Source: RGDT01 sp964630925 | GTDB taxonomy: Bacteria; Planctomycetota; Planctomycetia; Gemmatales; Gemmataceae | NCBI GenBank assembly: GCA_964630925.1 | Contig: CAZVZK010000037.1 | Span: forward strand, 10,497 to 74,496 | Length of the DNA: 64,000 bases | Reading direction: 5' to 3' | In this document: positions 42,780-54,700 of the stretch, piece after piece | Layout of the letters: every line of letters starts with the position of its first letter | Position numbering within the stretch: position 1 is the stretch's first letter | Translations under genes and position numbers: made by a program | The notes under the pieces: generated by a model | The model's input: only the letters and a program-made list of their open reading frames with translations | Told to the model about the DNA's origin: nothing | Database searches by the model: none

Positions 42780-45700
42780 TTACGCCGCGGGGGGCGTCCC
42801 CGGCGGCAGGGACGCGCCGTCCCTGGCCCCGCGCATGCCGCGGAGCCTGTCCAGCACGGCCCTGATCCGCCCGTCGTGCGGGCACAGCGCGGCCGCCTCG
42901 GCCAGCTGACGCTCGGCGCCCCCGAGGTCCCCTGACTGCTCCAGCGCCGAGGCGTGCAGCAGGCGGACGCCGGGGTCGGAGGGGTGGGCGGCCGCCGCCC
43001 CGCCCAGGATCGTCACCGCGCCGGCCACGTCGCCGGAGTCGAGCAGGGCCTTGCCGCGCCACCACGCGGGCTCGCCCGCGGGCCCCGCGGTGCGCGCCAT
43101 GCCGTCCAGCACCGGCCCCATCTCGCCCCAGCGGCCCTGCGAGCAGAGAAGGCCGGCCAGCCCCACCCAGGGCGGGCGCCACAGGGGGGCCTCGGCGCAC
43201 GCCCTGCGCCACTGGGCCTCGGCGTCGGCGTCCCCGCCCAGCGCCAGGCAGACGCGGGCCAGCTCGTGCCGGGCCATGAAGGTGCGCAGCCCCTCGGAGA
43301 CGCTGCGGAACAGCCCGCCGCCCTCGGCGCCGTCGATCAGCCCCAGCAGGGCGGCCCTCGCCCCCTGGTGGTCGCCCTCGGCCGAACGGAGCCGGGCCTC
43401 GCGCATCGTCAGCTCGGGGTCGCCGGGGCACACGCGCAGGCCCAGGAGCGCGGCGTCCAGCGCGTCGCGGGGCCTGCCCATCTCGAGCAGCGCCCTCACG
43501 CGCAGGGAGTGGAGCTTGCGGACGATGGAGTCGCCCGGCGACGACAGGCGCAGGCTCAGGTGCAGGTGGCGCAGCCCCCCCTGTGGGTCGCCCAGGTCCA
43601 GGGCCATCTGGGCGAGGTAGAAGAGGGTGAACGGCTCGTCGCCCAGGTCCCTGTGCTGCGCCCTGAGGATACGCAGGTCGCGCTCCAGCTTCCTGCCCCT
43701 CAGCGCCGGGTCCACGTAGCCGGTGTGGTCGATGACCACGTCCGCCTCGCGGACCTCGGCGCCGCCGCGCTTGAGGGAGGGGAGGATCTGCTCGTGGATG
43801 CGGTACTCCCAGCGCGCGTGCGGCCCGTTGCGGAACAGGCGGAGGTGGTCCACGAGGGTCGCCGCCCCCGTCTCGTCCGGCAGGCAGCGGCACTTCATGC
43901 TGTACGCCACGTCCCCGTCCGGCAGCGACTCCAGCAGCGCCTTGAGCTTGAGCCGATTCTCGGCGTCCAGCCTGTCGTCGGCGTCCAGCCAGAAGATCCA
44001 TTCCCTGTCGGCGTGCCGGAGGCACTCGTTGCGTGCGGCGGAGAAGTCGTCCACCCAGGTGAAGTGGTGGACCTCCGCGCCCTTGGAGAGCGCGATCTCG
44101 ACGGTGCGGTCCTTGGAGCCGGTGTCCAGCACCACGACCTGGGGGAACAGGCCGCCGGCGCTGTCGATGCACGCCCCGATGTTCGACTCCTCGTCCCTGG
44201 CGATGATGCACAGCGCGGCGCCGGGCTTCAGCGCCCTCACCACCACGGGGGTGTCCCCGGCGCGGGCGCCCCGGCGTGCCAGGACGTTGACGAAGGCGCG
44301 CTCGTCGGCGGCGGGCAGGGCGCGGATCAGGCCGTCGGGGTCGGCGTGGACGGGGTGCCCGTTGCGCTCGTCGAGGGCCTCGAAGGTGTAGCCCCTCGCC
44401 GACAGCCAGGACAGCAGGCGGGGCGCGGGCGTGCCGGCCGCCTCCAGGCCCCACGGCCACAGCTCGAACAGGAGCGCCGCGTCGGGCGACCGCGCCAGGG
44501 TGCGCTCCAGCCCGGCCAGGGCCAGCCCCTCGGCCCCCTGCACGTCCAGCTTGATCAGGGACACCGGGCCGGCGTCCGCGAGCAGGCCGTCCAGGCGTGC
44601 GGCTCTGACCGGGACAGAGGCCCTGCCGCCCGCGCCGGGGATGACCCGGTGGTCGCCCTGGTTGTCGGGGGACAGGGACAGCTCCGCCTCGCCGTCGTGG
44701 TCGGAGGCCGCCACGGGCAGGACCGTGACGTTGGCGTGCCCGTTGCGCTCGACGTTCTCGCGCAGCAGGGCCAGGTTGCCGGGCTCGGGCTCCACGGCGA
44801 AGACCCTGCCCGAGGGCCCCACGAGGTGGGCCAGGCGCAGCGTGTAGACGCCGACGTTGGCGCCCACGTCGATCACCGTGTCGCCGGGGCGCACGAGCCG
44901 GCGGAGGGCGGATAGCGCCAGGTGCTCGTAGGGCTCGCCCTCCAGCAGGGGGCGGCTCACCCACAGGTCGCGCGCCGGGTCGTGCAGCGCCATCTCCTGC
45001 CCGTTCACCACGGCCACGGACGGGCCAGACGCGGGGGCCGCCTCGGTGGCCGCGGCGGGCACCGGCGGCGCGTCGGCGAGCCTGCGGACGGGCCTGTGGC
45101 GGAGGCGGCGCAGGGCCGACTCCACGGCGTCGAGCGTGTGCCCCCAGGTCAGGCCGCGCTCGACACGCGCACGCCCCGCGGCACCCCTCTTCGCCCTCTC
45201 GGCGGGGCTGAAGGCGGCCTCGCGGAGGATGAGGGCCAGCGCGCCGGCGTCGGGCTCGGCGAGCCAGGGCGTGCCGCACGTCTCCATTCCGCCCGCCTTC
45301 TGCTCGTTGAAATCGACACGCCGCGCCGGGACCAGCCAGCCGACGGTGTCGTCCACGAAGTCGAGGCAGGCGCCCATGCCGGTGGCGACGACGGGGAGGC
45401 CGGAGGACATGGCCTCGGCGAGGGGGAGGCCGAAGCCCTCGCCGCGGTAGGGCAGCGCCAGCACGTCGCACGCCGCGTACAGCGACGCCATCTCCGCGTC
45501 CGCCATGTCGCCGTCGAGCGTGAGGACCTCGGGGTTGCCGGGCGCCGCCTGGAAGGCCCTGATCTCGTCGTCGGCGGTCTGGCCGCGGTAGAAGGAGGAG
45601 GCGCCCATGCCCTTGACCACGAGGCACACGCCGTCGGTGGAGCGGAAGGCCCTGCCGTAGGCGGACAGCAGCACGTCGAAGCCCTTCCTGGGGATCGTCC

Positions 45701-47906
45701 CGCCCACGTACAGGACCTTCACCGCCTTCCGCGTCGGCAGCGTCATCGGCTCGACGCCGGGCCTGAACAGCGTGTGGTCGGCGCCCAGCGGGACGACACG
45801 CGCCCTGTCCTCGGGCACGCCCGCGTCGAGGAACGCCTGACGCACGGACGACGTGGGCGCCCACACCTCGTCCACCCGCGCGAGCATGGGCAGCCACGCC
45901 CTCGGGACGGAGCCGAACTCCCACGGCTGCATCAGCACCCAGTGCCCCGAGGCCGGGGGCGTCGGGTCGGGCGGCCAGGCGTGGCGGACCGTCACGGGCG
46001 CGTGGCCGCCGGCCCTGCACAGGGCCGCCAGGGCGTCGGCCTCGGGCCCCGGCGCGACGCGCGGGCCGGCGGACCTCACCTCCCGCGCCAGGACCGTGTG
46101 CCCGCGTGACGCCAGGCCCAGCGCCACGCGCCTGTTGACGTGGGCCAGCGACGCCACCTCGAACAGCGGCCCCTCCAGCGCCAGCACGAGCGAGCCGTGC
46201 GGCGCCTCGGCCTGGGCGTCGGCGGACCACGGCTCCACGGGGACGATCCCGGGGGCGGCCGTCGCCAGCAGCCGCCTGTCATGCGCCAGCCGTGCCGCCC
46301 GCCCGCCCAGCCCCGCGTCGTTGTACGCCTGGAACAGGGCGCGGGCGGATGCCGCGTCGAAGGGGTTGGCGTCCAGCTCGGCCTTGAGGTGGTGGGCGGC
46401 GTCCGCCGGCCTGCCGGCCTTGCCGAGAGCACATCCGAGCGAGGCCCTCGTCTTCGGCGCGTCGGGCCAGGCCAGGGCCGCCTCGTGGTGGTGTGCCAGA
46501 TCGCCCGTGACCGACGCCAGCAGCGAGTGCAGGCGCCAGCGCACCAGCCGCGTCCGCTCCGCGTCCCGCGCGTGCGGTTCGCCTGCGTGGCGGATGGCGG
46601 CGCGCAGCCAGGCCATGCGGAACGGGCCGAACGAGGGGTCGGACAGCGGCCACAGCGCCTCGCCCGCGGGTACGCCCCGCTCCAGCAGCGACGTGAGCAG
46701 GCGCCGTGCGCCGTCGGCGGCCACGTCCGGTACGCCCATGCGGTGCGTCGCCTCCACGAGGCCGAGGGTCACCAGCACCGAGGAGGGGGCCAGGCCGAGG
46801 GCGGCGTGCAGCCATCGCGTGGCCCGGCCCGCGTCACCGTCTCCCGCCAGTGTCGAAAGCGCCAGCGCGGCCCACGGCACGCCGTCGTCGAGCGCGGCAT
46901 CCAGGTCGGCGGGTAATGCGTCGTCCGCCGGGTGCTGCGCCCCCAGCGCCTGCCACGAACGCAGGAGCAACTTCTCGTGGGCGGGCATCGGCGTCAGAGC
47001 CGCGTGCCGCAACTTGATCGCGTCCCAATCGGCCTCGACGACGCCCTTCAGCCGCCCCCACTCATCCGCCCAGGATCGCCCGCGGGCCAGGGCGTCGCCG
47101 CGTGCGGCCACCTCGGCGCGCCCGCCCTCGTCGTCGAGGTAGCGCCCGATGACGGCCTCGAAGTCGTCGTCGCCGTAGTAGGCGCAGTGGACACCGTCCC
47201 GCCAGGCGCCGGCCATCTCGGCGTTGCCGCGCTCCTGGAGGACGAGGCAGCCGTGGGAGGCGGCCTCGGCGACGCGCTGGTTCTCCTCCCCGTGCAGCGA
47301 CCTGTTGAAGACGATCCGGGCGCGGAGCAAGAGGCGGCGGTAGTCGTCGCCGAAGACGCCCGTGGCGATCATCACCTTCCGCCCCGCCGAGAGCCGCGCC
47401 AGACGCATGAGCCACGGCAGGCGTTCGCCCTGCACGGCGGGGTTGAGGCTGCCGACGAACAGCACGTCGATGTCGCGCGCGGGCGGAGGATCGGCCGGCG
47501 GCCCGTCGAAGGGCGGGCGCAGGCCGAAGAGCCTCGCCCCGCGGACGTGGGCGTGGCCGGCGGCGTTGAGGGCGTGCGTGCCGGCGCGGTCGGAGAAGGC
47601 GAGGGCGCAGCGCGGCAGGGCCAGCGTGAGGAGCGGCCACTGCAATTCCCAGTCGGGGGCCAGGGCGACGAGGGGCAGCGGCGCGTCCCACAGCCACGGC
47701 GGCAGCGACGGGTAGGAGAGGTCCACCAGCGCGAAGTCCGGACGCCACCCCTCGGGCAGCCGCGCCAGAAGGGCCTCGTAGGTCGGGCAGTCGGACCACG
47801 GGGTGCCGCCGGGGCCGACGACGTGGCAATGGCCGGCGCCCACCTCGGCCGCCCACGCGAGGGCGCGTCCGGCGTTGGACGGGCAGGCGATGTATTTGAG
47901 GGGCAT
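42780..47906 (-). CDS. Giant fusion: CgeB-like GT, GT4, FkbM methyltransferase, GT2 and TPR
   Basis: 1,708 aa from the ATG at 47906. In order: a CgeB/spore-maturation-like glycosyltransferase (1-290; IDVLFVGSLNPAVQGERLPW, HGEENQRVAEAASHGCLVLQ), a helical TPR-like region (300-560), a GT4 glycosyltransferase (560-960; VKVLYVGGTIPRKGFDVLLS, YRGEGFGLPLAEAMSSGLPV), an FkbM methyltransferase (about 1000-1210; VIDVGANVGVYTLRLAHLVG), a GT2 glycosyltransferase (about 1225-1400; CIIARDEESNIGACIDSAGG, IFWLDADDRLDAENR) and TPR repeats to the end. The chain could assemble and O-methylate a surface glycan or glycoprotein. No other polysaccharide genes are adjacent. FkbM and GT2-TPR units are common singly; this order in one chain is unusual. 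Confidence 0.85.
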   Translation of the reverse strand: MPLKYIACPSNAGRALAWAAEVGAGHCHVVGPGGTPWSDCPTYEALLARLPEGWRPDFALVDLSYPSLPPWLWDAPLPLVALAPDWELQWPLLTLALPRCALAFSDRAGTHALNAAGHAHVRGARLFGLRPPFDGPPADPPPARDIDVLFVGSLNPAVQGERLPWLMRLARLSAGRKVMIATGVFGDDYRRLLLRARIVFNRSLHGEENQRVAEAASHGCLVLQERGNAEMAGAWRDGVHCAYYGDDDFEAVIGRYLDDEGGRAEVAARGDALARGRSWADEWGRLKGVVEADWDAIKLRHAALTPMPAHEKLLLRSWQALGAQHPADDALPADLDAALDDGVPWAALALSTLAGDGDAGRATRWLHAALGLAPSSVLVTLGLVEATHRMGVPDVAADGARRLLTSLLERGVPAGEALWPLSDPSFGPFRMAWLRAAIRHAGEPHARDAERTRLVRWRLHSLLASVTGDLAHHHEAALAWPDAPKTRASLGCALGKAGRPADAAHHLKAELDANPFDAASARALFQAYNDAGLGGRAARLAHDRRLLATAAPGIVPVEPWSADAQAEAPHGSLVLALEGPLFEVASLAHVNRRVALGLASRGHTVLAREVRSAGPRVAPGPEADALAALCRAGGHAPVTVRHAWPPDPTPPASGHWVLMQPWEFGSVPRAWLPMLARVDEVWAPTSSVRQAFLDAGVPEDRARVVPLGADHTLFRPGVEPMTLPTRKAVKVLYVGGTIPRKGFDVLLSAYGRAFRSTDGVCLVVKGMGASSFYRGQTADDEIRAFQAAPGNPEVLTLDGDMADAEMASLYAACDVLALPYRGEGFGLPLAEAMSSGLPVVATGMGACLDFVDDTVGWLVPARRVDFNEQKAGGMETCGTPWLAEPDAGALALILREAAFSPAERAKRGAAGRARVERGLTWGHTLDAVESALRRLRHRPVRRLADAPPVPAAATEAAPASGPSVAVVNGQEMALHDPARDLWVSRPLLEGEPYEHLALSALRRLVRPGDTVIDVGANVGVYTLRLAHLVGPSGRVFAVEPEPGNLALLRENVERNGHANVTVLPVAASDHDGEAELSLSPDNQGDHRVIPGAGGRASVPVRAARLDGLLADAGPVSLIKLDVQGAEGLALAGLERTLARSPDAALLFELWPWGLEAAGTPAPRLLSWLSARGYTFEALDERNGHPVHADPDGLIRALPAADERAFVNVLARRGARAGDTPVVVRALKPGAALCIIARDEESNIGACIDSAGGLFPQVVVLDTGSKDRTVEIALSKGAEVHHFTWVDDFSAARNECLRHADREWIFWLDADDRLDAENRLKLKALLESLPDGDVAYSMKCRCLPDETGAATLVDHLRLFRNGPHARWEYRIHEQILPSLKRGGAEVREADVVIDHTGYVDPALRGRKLERDLRILRAQHRDLGDEPFTLFYLAQMALDLGDPQGGLRHLHLSLRLSSPGDSIVRKLHSLRVRALLEMGRPRDALDAALLGLRVCPGDPELTMREARLRSAEGDHQGARAALLGLIDGAEGGGLFRSVSEGLRTFMARHELARVCLALGGDADAEAQWRRACAEAPLWRPPWVGLAGLLCSQGRWGEMGPVLDGMARTAGPAGEPAWWRGKALLDSGDVAGAVTILGGAAAAHPSDPGVRLLHASALEQSGDLGGAERQLAEAAALCPHDGRIRAVLDRLRGMRGARDGASLPPGTPPAA

Positions 47907-48137
47907 CGGCTTCTCCGGCGTGATGTGTCCCCGGCGATCCTATCCGGCGGGCGGAGAGTTTCCAGCGCAATCTCGCGTGAGGCGATCGTGCAGGTGTCCA
48001 TGGGCGACATTCGGCCCGCTTGGATGAGTTTGGTTTTTCCGAACTTTTTCCCACTTCCCACCTCTCCGGAAGCGCGATAACATCCCCCCAGCACATCACA
48101 CGGGGCGGCCCACGGAGGGCCGCGTGGAGGGGACCGC

Positions 48138-48656
48138 ATGCCCCCTGGACAGCCCTCGCGCCGCTCCCTGCTCTCGTCCCTCGCCGCGGCCTTCGCCTGG
48201 CTCGCCGGCGCCAACGCCGTGAAGGCGGACGCCCCGGCGGCACAGACGCCGCCGCCCGCTCCGCCGCGGGAGCCGGATGTCATCCGTGTCGCCGAGACGG
48301 CGCCCGCGCCGCGCGACCCCCTCTCCGGGACCACGACGTATCACTACTCCGCCGGCGGCGACCTCGTTTACAGCACGAACGTGGGTGGCGGGGCCACCAC
48401 CTACGTCTACGACGCCCTGCCACGCCCGGTGTCGTACGGGTACAACGGGGTCGTCTACGCCTCCGAGCCCGCGCCCCTCCCCGCGCCGGGGCCGCCGCGG
48501 AAGGCCCACGCCTCGTGCCGGCTGGAGACGCCGGGCGGCGAGGCGCTGGGGCGTGAGGAGTACGAGGTCGTGATCGAGGGCGGCAGGCGCCTCGTGCGCG
48601 TCACCACACTCGGCCCGGACGGCAAAGTGGTGAGGGCCGAGGACGTGCCCTTCTGA
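48138..48656 (+). CDS. Tat-exported protein with YD-like motif, upstream of RHS
   Basis: 172 aa. The start PSRRSLLSSLAAAFAWLAGA is a twin-arginine signal (SRRSLLS) with cleavage after ANA. A Pro/Ala-rich spacer follows, then TTTYHYSAGGDLVYSTNVGG and ATTYVYDALPRPVSYGYNGV, short YD-repeat-like motifs as in RHS proteins, and a C-terminal beta domain (EYEVVIEGGRRLVRVTTLGP). The leader has a perfect GCGGCCC/GGGCCGC hairpin at 48105-48123. It lies 89 bases before the RHS gene in the same direction and may be a periplasmic partner or chaperone. Confidence 0.65.
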   Translation: MPPGQPSRRSLLSSLAAAFAWLAGANAVKADAPAAQTPPPAPPREPDVIRVAETAPAPRDPLSGTTTYHYSAGGDLVYSTNVGGGATTYVYDALPRPVSYGYNGVVYASEPAPLPAPGPPRKAHASCRLETPGGEALGREEYEVVIEGGRRLVRVTTLGPDGKVVRAEDVPF

Positions 48657-48745
48657 CACGGACGGAGATGAGGCCAGGAGGGCCGCGGACAGCAACGTGA
48701 ATCCCCAGACCCCAGGAACGCCCACGCCCCAGGAAAGGCCGCCTC

Positions 48746-51700
48746 ATGACCGCCCGCGAGTGGATCAAGGGCTCCTTCGCCCGCCTGCTTTCGCTGCTGC
48801 GGCCGGGGCCGGCGCGGCGTGAGCCGGCGGCGCCCACGCGCCTCGAAGGGCCGATGCCCCTGGAGACACGTGAAACTCCGAATGATTGGATATCACTGAT
48901 CACGGGCGGGCTGGGCTTCGCGCAGGTGCCGTGGCTGATGCCGAGCCCGCCCCTGCCTCTGCTCGACGCACGCGGCCAGGTGGGCTGGCGGCACGCGGCG
49001 CAGGACGCCGACACGGCGGCCTACGAGTGCCGGCCGGTGGCGCGGGACGGGCGCGAGGGCGATCAGGCCCGCGAGGCGCGGCGCGGGGAGGATACGCGCG
49101 AGGAGGAGGCGCGGCGTGAGGCGGGCAGGCGCGACGACCCGTTCGGGATGCGCGACTGGCTCGGCGACGTGGGCGCGGCGCTCGACAGCCTGACCTCCCT
49201 GCCCGACCCGCTGGCCGACGGCACGCCGGGGAATGGCGGCGGTGCCTCGGGCACGTCCGGCGGCTCGGGCGGGCTGGCGGCCCCGGACAACGGTGGGGGC
49301 AACGGCGGTGGCGTCAACGGCGGTGGCGGTGGCGGGGGGACGTTCGACCCGCCGGCCACGCCGCAGGGGCCGGGGGGCAATTCCGGGGAGGCGCAGCCGC
49401 TGGGGCAGATCGGCGGGCTTTCGCCCTTCTCGTTCTCCTTCGGCGCGGGCGGCGCGGGGCAGGGCGGCTCCGGGGGTGGCTCGGATACGGGCGGGGTGTC
49501 TCTGCTGTCGGAGCCGTCCGGCGGCGGGCAGGTGATCGATGCGGGCGTCAAGGCCGCGCTGGCGAAGGCCTACGGATCGACACCGTTGGCGTTTGAACAA
49601 AATATTGGTCAGGTTGATCCCTCCGTGAGGTTCCTGTCCAGGGGGCCGGGGTTCTCGCTGTGGATGACGCAAGACGCCCTCACCTTCGGCGTCGTGAGGC
49701 CGGGGGCGCGGGGCGCGGACGGTGCGCCGGACATGCCGTCCGAGGGGCGCGACGTGTTCCGGCTGCGCATGGTGGGGGCGGACCAGGGCGCCGAGGTGTT
49801 CGGGAGGGATCAGCTCACGTCGCGGAGCAACTACTTCGGCGGGGACGACCCCTCGAAGTGGTACGCCAACGTGCCGCAGTTCGGGCGCGTGGAGCAGAGG
49901 GGCGTGTGGGACGGCATTGACCTCACGCTGCGCGCGGCCACGGAGGGCGGGAGGCAGTTCGAGTTCGATTTCACGGTGAATCCTGGGGCGGAGGTGTCGC
50001 AGATCCTGCTGGCGGCCGACGGGGTGGACGCGCTGGCGGTGGACCAGGACGGGCGGCTGCTGCTGACGGTGGGCGGGCGCGACCTGGTGATGGAGGCACC
50101 GGCCCTGTATCAGGACGGCGTCACCGGCACGCCCCAGACGCGCACGGCGGTGTCGGGGCGCTACGTGCTGCGCGAGGGCGGCATCGGTTTCGAGGTCACG
50201 GGCGAATATGACTCATCGAGCGCATTGATCATCGATCCAGTATTCGGCTTCGCATCCTATCTGGGGGGCTCGGGCACGGACAAGGCGTACGGCGTGGCCG
50301 TGGACAACGCCGGGGCGTCGTACATCACGGGCGAGACGGCGTCGAGCAACTTCCCGGCGACGCTGGGCTACGACACCAGTTACGACTCCAACACCGATGC
50401 GTTCCTGACCAAGATGTCGCCCGACGGCAGGTCGCTGATCTATTCGACTTTCTTGGGCGGCTCGGGCACGGACTCGGGCGTGGGCGTGGCGCTGGACGGG
50501 ACGGGGGCGGCCTACGTCACCGGGCTCACCACCGGTTCGTTCCCCACGACCACGGGCGCCTTCCAGACCACGGCTAACAACGGCGACCAGTCGTTCCTGA
50601 CGAAGCTGTCGGCGTCGGGCGACTCGCTCTCCTACAGCACCTACCTGACGCCCACGATCTCCACCGGGCCGGCGCTGCGCGCCTCGGGCGTGGCCGTGGA
50701 CGTGTACGGCCGCGCCTACGTGTCGGGCACGACCTCGGGCAGCCTGCCCACGACGGCCGGCGCCTACGACACCTCCTACGGCGGCAACGGGGACGGCTTC
50801 GTGCTGTGCCTCAACGAGGCGGGCACCACCCTCACCTACGGCACCTACGTGGGCGGCACGTTGGCCGACACGGGCAACGCCATCGCGGTGGGCGACGACG
50901 GCAGCGCCTACCTGACGGGCAACGAGACGACGGGGTCGCTGTCGGCCTCGGGCGGCGGCTACAGCGCGCCCAACCTGGGGGTGCAGGACGCCTACGTGGC
51001 CAAGCTGGCGCCGGGGGGCGCGTCCCTGAGCTGGCTGGCGCTGGTGGGCGGCGCGGGCACCGACTCCGTCAACGCCGTCGCCGTGGGCCGTGACGGCAAG
51101 GCGAGCATCACGGGCAAGACGACGGGCTTCTTCTTCGGCAACTTCCCGACGACGGCGGGGGCGTACGACACCACCATCTCCACGGGGGACGACGACGCCT
51201 TCGTGACCACGCTGAACGCGGCGGGCAGCGCGCTTTACTACTCGACGTACCTGGGGGGCGGCTCGGGCGCGGAGACGGGCTACGCGGTGCGGGTGGACGG
51301 CACGGGCGGTGTCGTGGTGGCGGGGGCGACGGCGTCGTCCTCGTTCCCGACGCAGGGGGCGCCGCAGTCCACGTACGGGGGGAGCACGGACGGCTTTCTG
51401 ACCCGCTTCGACTCCACGGGCACCCTGACCTACTCGACGTACCTGGGCGGCTCGGGGTCGGACGAGGCGCGTGGGCTGGGGCTGGACGCGCGGGGCGACC
51501 CGTACGCGGCCGGCTTCACGGGCTCCACCAACTTCCCCGGCGTGACGCAGACCTACCAGACGACGAACGCCGGCGGGACGGATGCGTTCCTCGCGAAGGT
51601 GCTGCCACGGCCCAACGCGCCGGCCCTGGTGACGGTGTCGAGCGACACGGGGTCGTCCGCGACGGACCGGTACACGTCGGACCAGACGCTGGTGCTTTAC

Positions 51701-54700
51701 GGGACGGCGGACGCGAGCGTGACGGTGACGGTGTACCGGGAGGGCGTGGGCCTGCTGGGGACGGCGGCGGCGAACGGGTCGGGGGCGTGGTCGTACTCGT
51801 ACACCGGGACTTCGCTCCCCGAGGGGACGACGGCGTTCACCCTCAAGGCGAATGATGGCGTGTACGACTCCGACCTCTCCGGCCCGCAGCACGTCTTCGT
51901 GGACGCGACGGCGCCGGACGTGTACGTGTCGGCGCCATCCACCACGAACAGCCTGCGGCCGGAGGTGAGGGTCAACGTCACCGACCGGCTCGGGCTGGCG
52001 TCGGCGCCGACGGTGACGCTGGACGTGGACCTCAACAACGACAACGACTTCGGGGACACGGATGAGACGGGCTACTCGACGGGCACCGTCCTGACGAACG
52101 GGCAGGCGACGATCAAGCTGCCGGCGCTGTCGGGGGCGGGCACGATCCGGGTGCGGGCGCGGGTGCTCGACCTGGCCGGCAACGAGGGCACGAGCAGCGC
52201 CTCGACGGTGATCGTCAGCAACGTGGCGTCGCCGTGGGTGGCTACCGCGCAGGCGCTGACCGTGGGCCCGCAGTCCGGCGGGGACTGGCTGACCGTGGCC
52301 GGGGACGTGAGCACCGCACACGCGCTGGATCTGGACACCTCGCCGGGGACGGGGCAGGGAGGGTCTCCCGCGCTGGTTTATCATTCCAGCAGCGTCAGCC
52401 AGAAGCCGGTCATTCAAGTCAGCGTGCCGACGGACACGGCCAACCCGCTGCCGGCCAACATCACGATGGTGCTGGACTTCAACGGCACCGCCGCGCCCAC
52501 CGTGGTGTACAGCACCACGGGCATGGGGCGCGGCGACGTGCTGACGATGGCCTTGCAGGCGAGCCAGAGCATCACCACGACGAACAGGTACGGCTACTCG
52601 GTGCTGGTGCAGGTGGCGGGCGTCGCCGACCAGAACGTCACCGGCAGCGTGTTCGTGGTGGCGCAAGACACGAGCGCGTTCGGGGCGGGGTGGGGCCTGA
52701 GCGGCGTGGACCGTCTGGTGAGCATCGCCTCCGACGCGAACGGGCCGGCGGGGATGCTGCGCGTGCTGGGCTCGGGGGGCAGCCTGTTCTACACGGGCAC
52801 GTCCTCGTACACGAGCGAGGACGGCGACAGCGGCACGCTGACGAAGGCGACGGGCGGCGGGGTGACCACCTACACGTACACGACGGCGGACGGGCAGACG
52901 ACGACGTTCGACCAGAACGGCTACCAGAAGAAGTGGCTGAGCGCGGACGGCGTGACGAGCATCGTGTACGGCTACGACGGCAGCAACAGGCTGTCGGGGC
53001 TGACCGCCGTGGACGGCACGCTGAACACGATCACGTACACCGGCAGCACCGACGTGGCGTTCGCGTCCAGCAACAGCCGCGTCACCACGCTGACCCTGTC
53101 CTCGGGCGACCTCACCAAGATCACCGATCCGACGGGGGGCGTCCACACCTTCACGTATGACTCCGACTCGCGACTGACGCGCGAGCAATTCGGGCCGAAC
53201 GTGGAGTCGAACTACGCCTACACCAGCTACGGCACCGTGGGCACCGTCACGCTCGGCACCACCACCTACGGCGGTGTGACCAACCCGACGAGGTCCGTGG
53301 TCTCCCCTGTCATCATTCAGGGCGTGGGCACGACGCCGGCCGCGGGCACCGTCTACGGGTCGGTCACCGACGCGGTGGGCGCGGTGACGAAGGTCAACGT
53401 GGACTCGCGCGGGCGGGCGCAGGAGGTTGTGGATGCGCTGGGCGTGGGGGTGCAGTACACGTACTCCAGCGGCTATGTGACGAAGGTGACGGACGCGCTG
53501 AACCGGGTCACGACGTACACGCGCGACGCGCAGGGCTACGTGACGAAGGTGACCAACCCCGACCTCACGTCGATGGTGTACGCCTACGCCAACAACGCCT
53601 ACCACTCACTCACCACCATCACGAACGAGCGCGGCTACACCACGACGATGGGCTACGACGGCTCGGGGAGACACATCCGCACGACGGACGCGCTGGGCGG
53701 CTCCGTCGTCTACGAGTACACCTCTGCCGGGCTGCTGGGGACGATGACCGACGCGCGCGGCAACACGATGGTCTACGAGTACGACGGCAACAGGCGGATC
53801 ACGGCGAGCATCGACGCCTACGGCAACAGGACGACCACCGGCTACGACGCGAACGGCAACGTGGGCTCGGTGAAGGACGCTCGCGGCTACACGACGACGT
53901 ACACGAACGACGCGCTGGGCAGGACGACGGCCGTCACCGACCCTCTCGGCAAGATCAACACCGTCACCCTGGACAGCGCGGGATTGCAGACGGGGAGCAT
54001 CGACCCCTCGGGGCTGCGCGGGAGCGTGATCTACGATCCGTACCTGCGCGGGGCGGCGGTGCAGTCGAACACGGGCGTGGGCGGGGCCATCCAGCTCAGC
54101 GGCCTGACCACCCTGGACGACGCCGGCAGGCCGGTCATCCAACGGGACACCGCCGGCTACTCCACGCAATCGACGCTGGACAAGCTGGGGCGCACCACGC
54201 GCACGACGGACGCGAAGGGCGGCACGGCCGATTCGTATTACGACGTGGTGGGGCGCGTGCTGGCCTCGCGCGACCAGATGGGGCGGTGGACGACGCAGGC
54301 GTATGACACGCGCGACAGGGTCACGTCCACCACCGATAGCGCCGGCAACGTGACCGGGACCGGCTACGACGCGGGCGGTAATGCCGTCACGCGCACCGAC
54401 GCGCTGAACAAGACGGTGACGACGACGTTCGACGCGCTGGACAGGGCCACCGGCACCCAGGATGCGCTCTTGCGCAGAACGACGACCACCTACGACGCGA
54501 ACAGCAACGCCACCTTGTATTCCGACCACAAGGGCAACCAGACATCGACGACGTTCGACAAGCTGAACCGGGCCGTGGCGGTGACGGAGGGCTACGGCAG
54601 CGGCGTCGCGTCCACGACGGAGACGGCGTTCGACGAGGTGGGCAACGTCAAGGGCAGCAAGGACGCGCGGGGCAACTGGGCCACGCACACCTACGACGCA

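Noticed and set aside
49240..49350. GGC/GGT-rich tract that looks like a tandem repeat
   Set aside because: It encodes a Gly/Asn/Ser linker in the RHS protein and shows no fixed repeat unit.
50213..53605. A 1,130-codon open frame antisense to the RHS gene
   Set aside because: Arg/Gly/Val/His-rich translation mirroring the YD-repeat codons of the plus strand; high GC keeps this frame open. No start signal and no domain.
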